NCBI RefSeq assembly: GCF_001403875.1
Contig: NZ_LN884299.1
Coordinates: 496,001-560,000, forward strand
Direction of reading: 5' to 3'
DNA: 64,000 nt
Source of the DNA: Paenibacillus ihumii
GTDB lineage: Bacteria; Bacillota; Bacilli; Paenibacillales; Paenibacillaceae
Below the pieces are notes generated by a model. The model made no database searches and was not told the origin of the DNA. It saw nothing but the letters and a program-made list of their open reading frames with translations. Shown here one piece after another: positions 61,417 to 64,000 of the stretch; within the stretch, counting starts at the first letter, position 1; each line of letters starts with the position of its first letter. The position numbers were made by a program, and so were the translations under genes.

Positions 61417-61965
61417 TTGCAGCAAGATATAGTACTGGACGTCAAGCGGGCGCAGCAAGGTGACCGGGAAGCGTTCATCCGGCTCTTCCGGATGCTGGAG
61501 CCTCAGTTATATAGCTTGGCCAAGTCCATTGTCAGACGTGACGAAGACTGTGCGGACGCATTTCAGGAAACTACGCTTAAAGCGTACAAAGGCTTAGCCA
61601 CATTACAACAGCCAAAATATTTTAAAACCTGGGTCATCCGGATTCTGATCAATGAATGCAATCAGTTGCTTCGTTTGCGCAGTAAGACGGTGGTTATGGC
61701 AGAACTCCCGGAAGCGGAGCCTCCGTTCCATTACTACGAGGACAGCAGCAAGCTGGATCTGCATGATGCCGTGGATCATCTGGACGAGTCATTGCGCATC
61801 GTCATCCATTTGTTTTATTTTCAAGACTTGTCAATTAAACAAATCTCGAGTGTGCTGGACATTTCCGAAGGAGCCGTCCGAACGCGTCTGCACCGGGCTC
61901 GCGGGATATTAGCCGATGAAATAAAGCGGAAACAGGAGGGGAAGCTGACTTATGGAAATATATGA
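61417..61965 (+). CDS. ECF RNA polymerase sigma factor
   Basis: The protein has about 182 residues: sigma region 2 (REAFIRLFRMLEPQLYSLAK, ECF-like ADAFQETTLKAYKGL) and region 4 (IKQISSVLDISEGAVRTRLHRARG). There is no region 1 or 3. The TTG at 61417 is 9 bases after AAAGGAG and is a better start than the first TTG, which overlaps that site. The stop overlaps the anti-sigma gene by 14 bases. It likely reads the ECF promoter upstream of itself. Confidence 0.9.
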   Translation: MQQDIVLDVKRAQQGDREAFIRLFRMLEPQLYSLAKSIVRRDEDCADAFQETTLKAYKGLATLQQPKYFKTWVIRILINECNQLLRLRSKTVVMAELPEAEPPFHYYEDSSKLDLHDAVDHLDESLRIVIHLFYFQDLSIKQISSVLDISEGAVRTRLHRARGILADEIKRKQEGKLTYGNI

Positions 61966-63157
61966 TCTCGATAAAAAGCTTCGGGAAATCGGCAGAGGAG
62001 AACTAAACGAAGTACCGGAGATCATTCGTCAACGTCAGGATCAAGTTTACGCTTCCCTGCCCCATCATCCGATAGAGAACAAAACCGGGCATAACATCCG
62101 CAGCCGGATCATGAGCAAATTTTGGGCAGCTACAGCCGCTGCCGTCCTCCTTGTCTTTATCGGGGGACTAAGTGGTGTAATGATGTCGCCAGCGTTGGCA
62201 AATTCATTGAAAAACCTGCCGCTCATCAGCAATATCTTCAAACTGGTTGACGATTTGGGACTACAAACAGCGGAGGAGCAAGGACTGGTCGAGGAAACAA
62301 AAGCCAGTGTGACCCATGAGGGAGTTACTCTGCATGTGCCCCAGGTCATCTTTGACGGACTTCGCTTATCTCTGGCGGTTCAGCGAGAAGGCGATCATTT
62401 TCCCAGCGCTATTCTGGATTCCGAGGTCGTCGGAGAAGGGGAGAATGCGAAAGTGATCCACCAAAGAGGCGAAATCAGAGATTTCAAAATGTTCATCAAC
62501 GGCAAACCTACCCACGAATATAAGGGAAACCAACGCATCGGTTTGAGCGGGCTGCCGACAGAAGATCCTCATTCAGCGATTTTCCGGTTAACTGCCCATT
62601 CCGGCCCGGGGGAATCGGCATATTTTCTACCAGATCAATTTACACTGACAGCTCAATTTTGGCTGGAGGGTACCAAGGAGCCATTTGTTTTCGAGCTGCC
62701 TGTTCGCAAGCAGACGAAGACAACGAGTCTCTCCCCTAGAGAAACGAGAAACTGGAGAAATGTTACCGTCACACTGGACGAAATTCAATTTACCCCCCTG
62801 ACAACGAAGGTGACTTTAAATCTGGAACCAGAGGATGGGTCGAGAGAAGCTTATCAGAACTTAATATTCGAGCTATGGGATGGGCAAGGAAATCTCTTGA
62901 ATTTTGTCGGCGGCATGGGGGCGCTCGGAGAAGCTGGCGAAAGCCGGAGTGAACTGTTATTTGACCGCTTCAAGGAAGCCCCAAGTACAGTAACGCTGAA
63001 AGCATTTGTCCCTGAAATGGTCGACCCTTCGGCTAAAACGGGCTTGTTCAAGCTTGATCAGAATGGAGAACTTGTCAAACATTATGTGAAAGAACTTGAA
63101 ATGAGCGTACAAGTAAATCAGAACGAAATAGAGAAACTGTACAACCTATCCAAATAA
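61952..63157 (+). CDS. DUF4179-type anti-sigma factor, membrane-bound
   Basis: The 401-residue protein has a cytoplasmic N terminus of about 50 residues, one membrane helix (FWAATAAAVLLVFIGGLSGV) and an extracellular part containing DUF4179 (VTHEGVTLHVPQVIFDGLRLSL) and a DUF5643-like C-terminal domain (VTLDEIQFTPLTTKVTLNL). It overlaps the sigma gene, the standard sigma/anti-sigma arrangement, and would hold the sigma factor at the membrane until an envelope signal arrives. The signal is unknown. Confidence 0.87.
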   Translation: MEIYDLDKKLREIGRGELNEVPEIIRQRQDQVYASLPHHPIENKTGHNIRSRIMSKFWAATAAAVLLVFIGGLSGVMMSPALANSLKNLPLISNIFKLVDDLGLQTAEEQGLVEETKASVTHEGVTLHVPQVIFDGLRLSLAVQREGDHFPSAILDSEVVGEGENAKVIHQRGEIRDFKMFINGKPTHEYKGNQRIGLSGLPTEDPHSAIFRLTAHSGPGESAYFLPDQFTLTAQFWLEGTKEPFVFELPVRKQTKTTSLSPRETRNWRNVTVTLDEIQFTPLTTKVTLNLEPEDGSREAYQNLIFELWDGQGNLLNFVGGMGALGEAGESRSELLFDRFKEAPSTVTLKAFVPEMVDPSAKTGLFKLDQNGELVKHYVKELEMSVQVNQNEIEKLYNLSK

Positions 63158-63183
63158 TAAAACCATATGTGGAGGAGTTTAAA

Positions 63184-64000
63184 ATGAAAAAGGTATATAA
63201 AGTGATGACAACAGCCGCTTTAGCAAGTTTGATTTTGGGTGGAGCGGCTTTAGGAACAGCGACAGCGAATGTATCCCGTACACCCCTGCTTACCCCTACG
63301 AGCGTGGCGGCACAAGCGTCGGCGCAAAATCCTAGTGTAACCCACAACGGCATTACGCTGAGCGTAAGTAAGGCGCTGTATGACGGCAACTATATCGGTA
63401 TTACCGTAAATCGAAGCGGCGGAGGATTGACTTCAGGAATAACCAAAGGGCATTTTGATCAACAGGCCGAGGATTATGTATGGGCAAAAGGAGCCATTAA
63501 GGACATTCAAATTTTCATGAATGGCAAAAATATTTATGACATGGGCGACGGAAAGCTGCATAAAAGACCTAGTCTCGGTTGGGCGCAAGGCTCCAATCCA
63601 GACACAGCGGAAATTAAGATTGTCGATCCATCCTGGCTGGGGGATCATCTCAACCAGCTCGCTTTTTCAAATAAATTCAAGCTTACCGTCAAGATCACGC
63701 TGGAAGGTGTAGACAATCCGTATACCTTAGAAATGCCGATCCAGCAAAGCGTAGAGAAAGCGACGGCCTTGAAGCCAAATATGACCAAAAAACACGGAAA
63801 CCTAAGCGTCACCTTGAGCAAGCTTAATCTAACCTCAGATTCTTCCCGTATTCAATTGATTGAGAAAGGCTTAGACAAAGACAAGCATTCGGGCATCATT
63901 TATGAGTTCGTAGATGACGAAGGCAACATGATCGAACAAATTTCCAGCTTTGGAACAAACGACAACAACAAAAATGGGCACTGGTACCACAATTTCGTGA
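63184..64000 (+). CDS. Secreted DUF4179/DUF5643-like protein, partial
   Basis: The gene starts at 63184 behind GGAGGAG and is still open at the end of the window (about 272 codons seen). A signal peptide (MKKVYKVMTTAALASLILGG and following) precedes NPSVTHNGITLSVSKALYDG, which matches the extracellular part of the preceding anti-sigma protein. It is probably a secreted or surface partner that modifies the signal to the ECF module. The C terminus is not visible. Confidence 0.8.
   Translation, partial: MKKVYKVMTTAALASLILGGAALGTATANVSRTPLLTPTSVAAQASAQNPSVTHNGITLSVSKALYDGNYIGITVNRSGGGLTSGITKGHFDQQAEDYVWAKGAIKDIQIFMNGKNIYDMGDGKLHKRPSLGWAQGSNPDTAEIKIVDPSWLGDHLNQLAFSNKFKLTVKITLEGVDNPYTLEMPIQQSVEKATALKPNMTKKHGNLSVTLSKLNLTSDSSRIQLIEKGLDKDKHSGIIYEFVDDEGNMIEQISSFGTNDNNKNGHWYHNFV

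Overview
The window looks like a chromosomal segment of a Paenibacillus-type Firmicute. The protein families (XylA/XylB/XylR, YesN/YesM with LplB-type transporters, DUF6809, DUF7010, DUF4179 anti-sigma proteins, two GH38 enzymes) and the strong AGGAGG-like ribosome sites fit this. Two kinds of DNA are visible: an AT-rich accessory region (about 1-12.8 kb) and a GC-richer metabolic region (about 12.9-64 kb). The species is inferred from gene content only.

Left accessory region. A MerR regulator faces an SDR oxidoreductase and a tautomerase. Next come four small hypothetical genes, a broken metallophosphoesterase and an orphan RelB-like antitoxin with only a stub of its toxin. Two copies of a small HTH regulator (one frameshifted) flank a ribbon-helix-helix gene and a DUF6809 gene. 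A four-gene AT-rich operon follows (8.68-12.50 kb): a reverse transcriptase with YADD, a ParA-type ATPase and two uncharacterised proteins, the last with a weakly HEPN/DUF5677-like pattern. This is the best candidate here for an undescribed, probably defence-related, system. Direct repeats flank the RT half of the region: a duplicated terminator, a decayed fragment of the neighbouring solute-binding-protein gene, and a diverged palindromic repeat.

12.9-24 kb. An FbpABC-type transporter has two paralogous binding proteins. A UlaA/UlaB-like PTS is led by a BglG/PRD regulator carrying the only EIIA-like domain. A PRK06851-type ATPase and a thioredoxin-like protein follow. 24-32 kb holds an intact IS3-family element inside a 333-bp tandem duplication, an AraC regulator divergent from an oxidoreductase and two isomerase/epimerase genes, and an SMR efflux pump behind a TetR regulator.

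32.7-51 kb is a polysaccharide-utilisation locus, all on the minus strand: YesM/YesN two-component system, binding protein, two permeases, GH3, GH38, GH125, GH130, GH38. The enzyme set suits stepwise removal of mannose from N-glycans or alpha-mannans, ending in phosphorolysis of a beta-mannosyl disaccharide. 51-64 kb holds a MacB-like ABC exporter, xylAB with divergent xylR and a visible XylR operator, an ABC-2 transporter with a 53-residue membrane protein, and an ECF sigma/anti-sigma module that runs off the end.

Minisatellites are unusually common. They occur between genes, at the 3' ends of two genes and inside two mannosidase genes.
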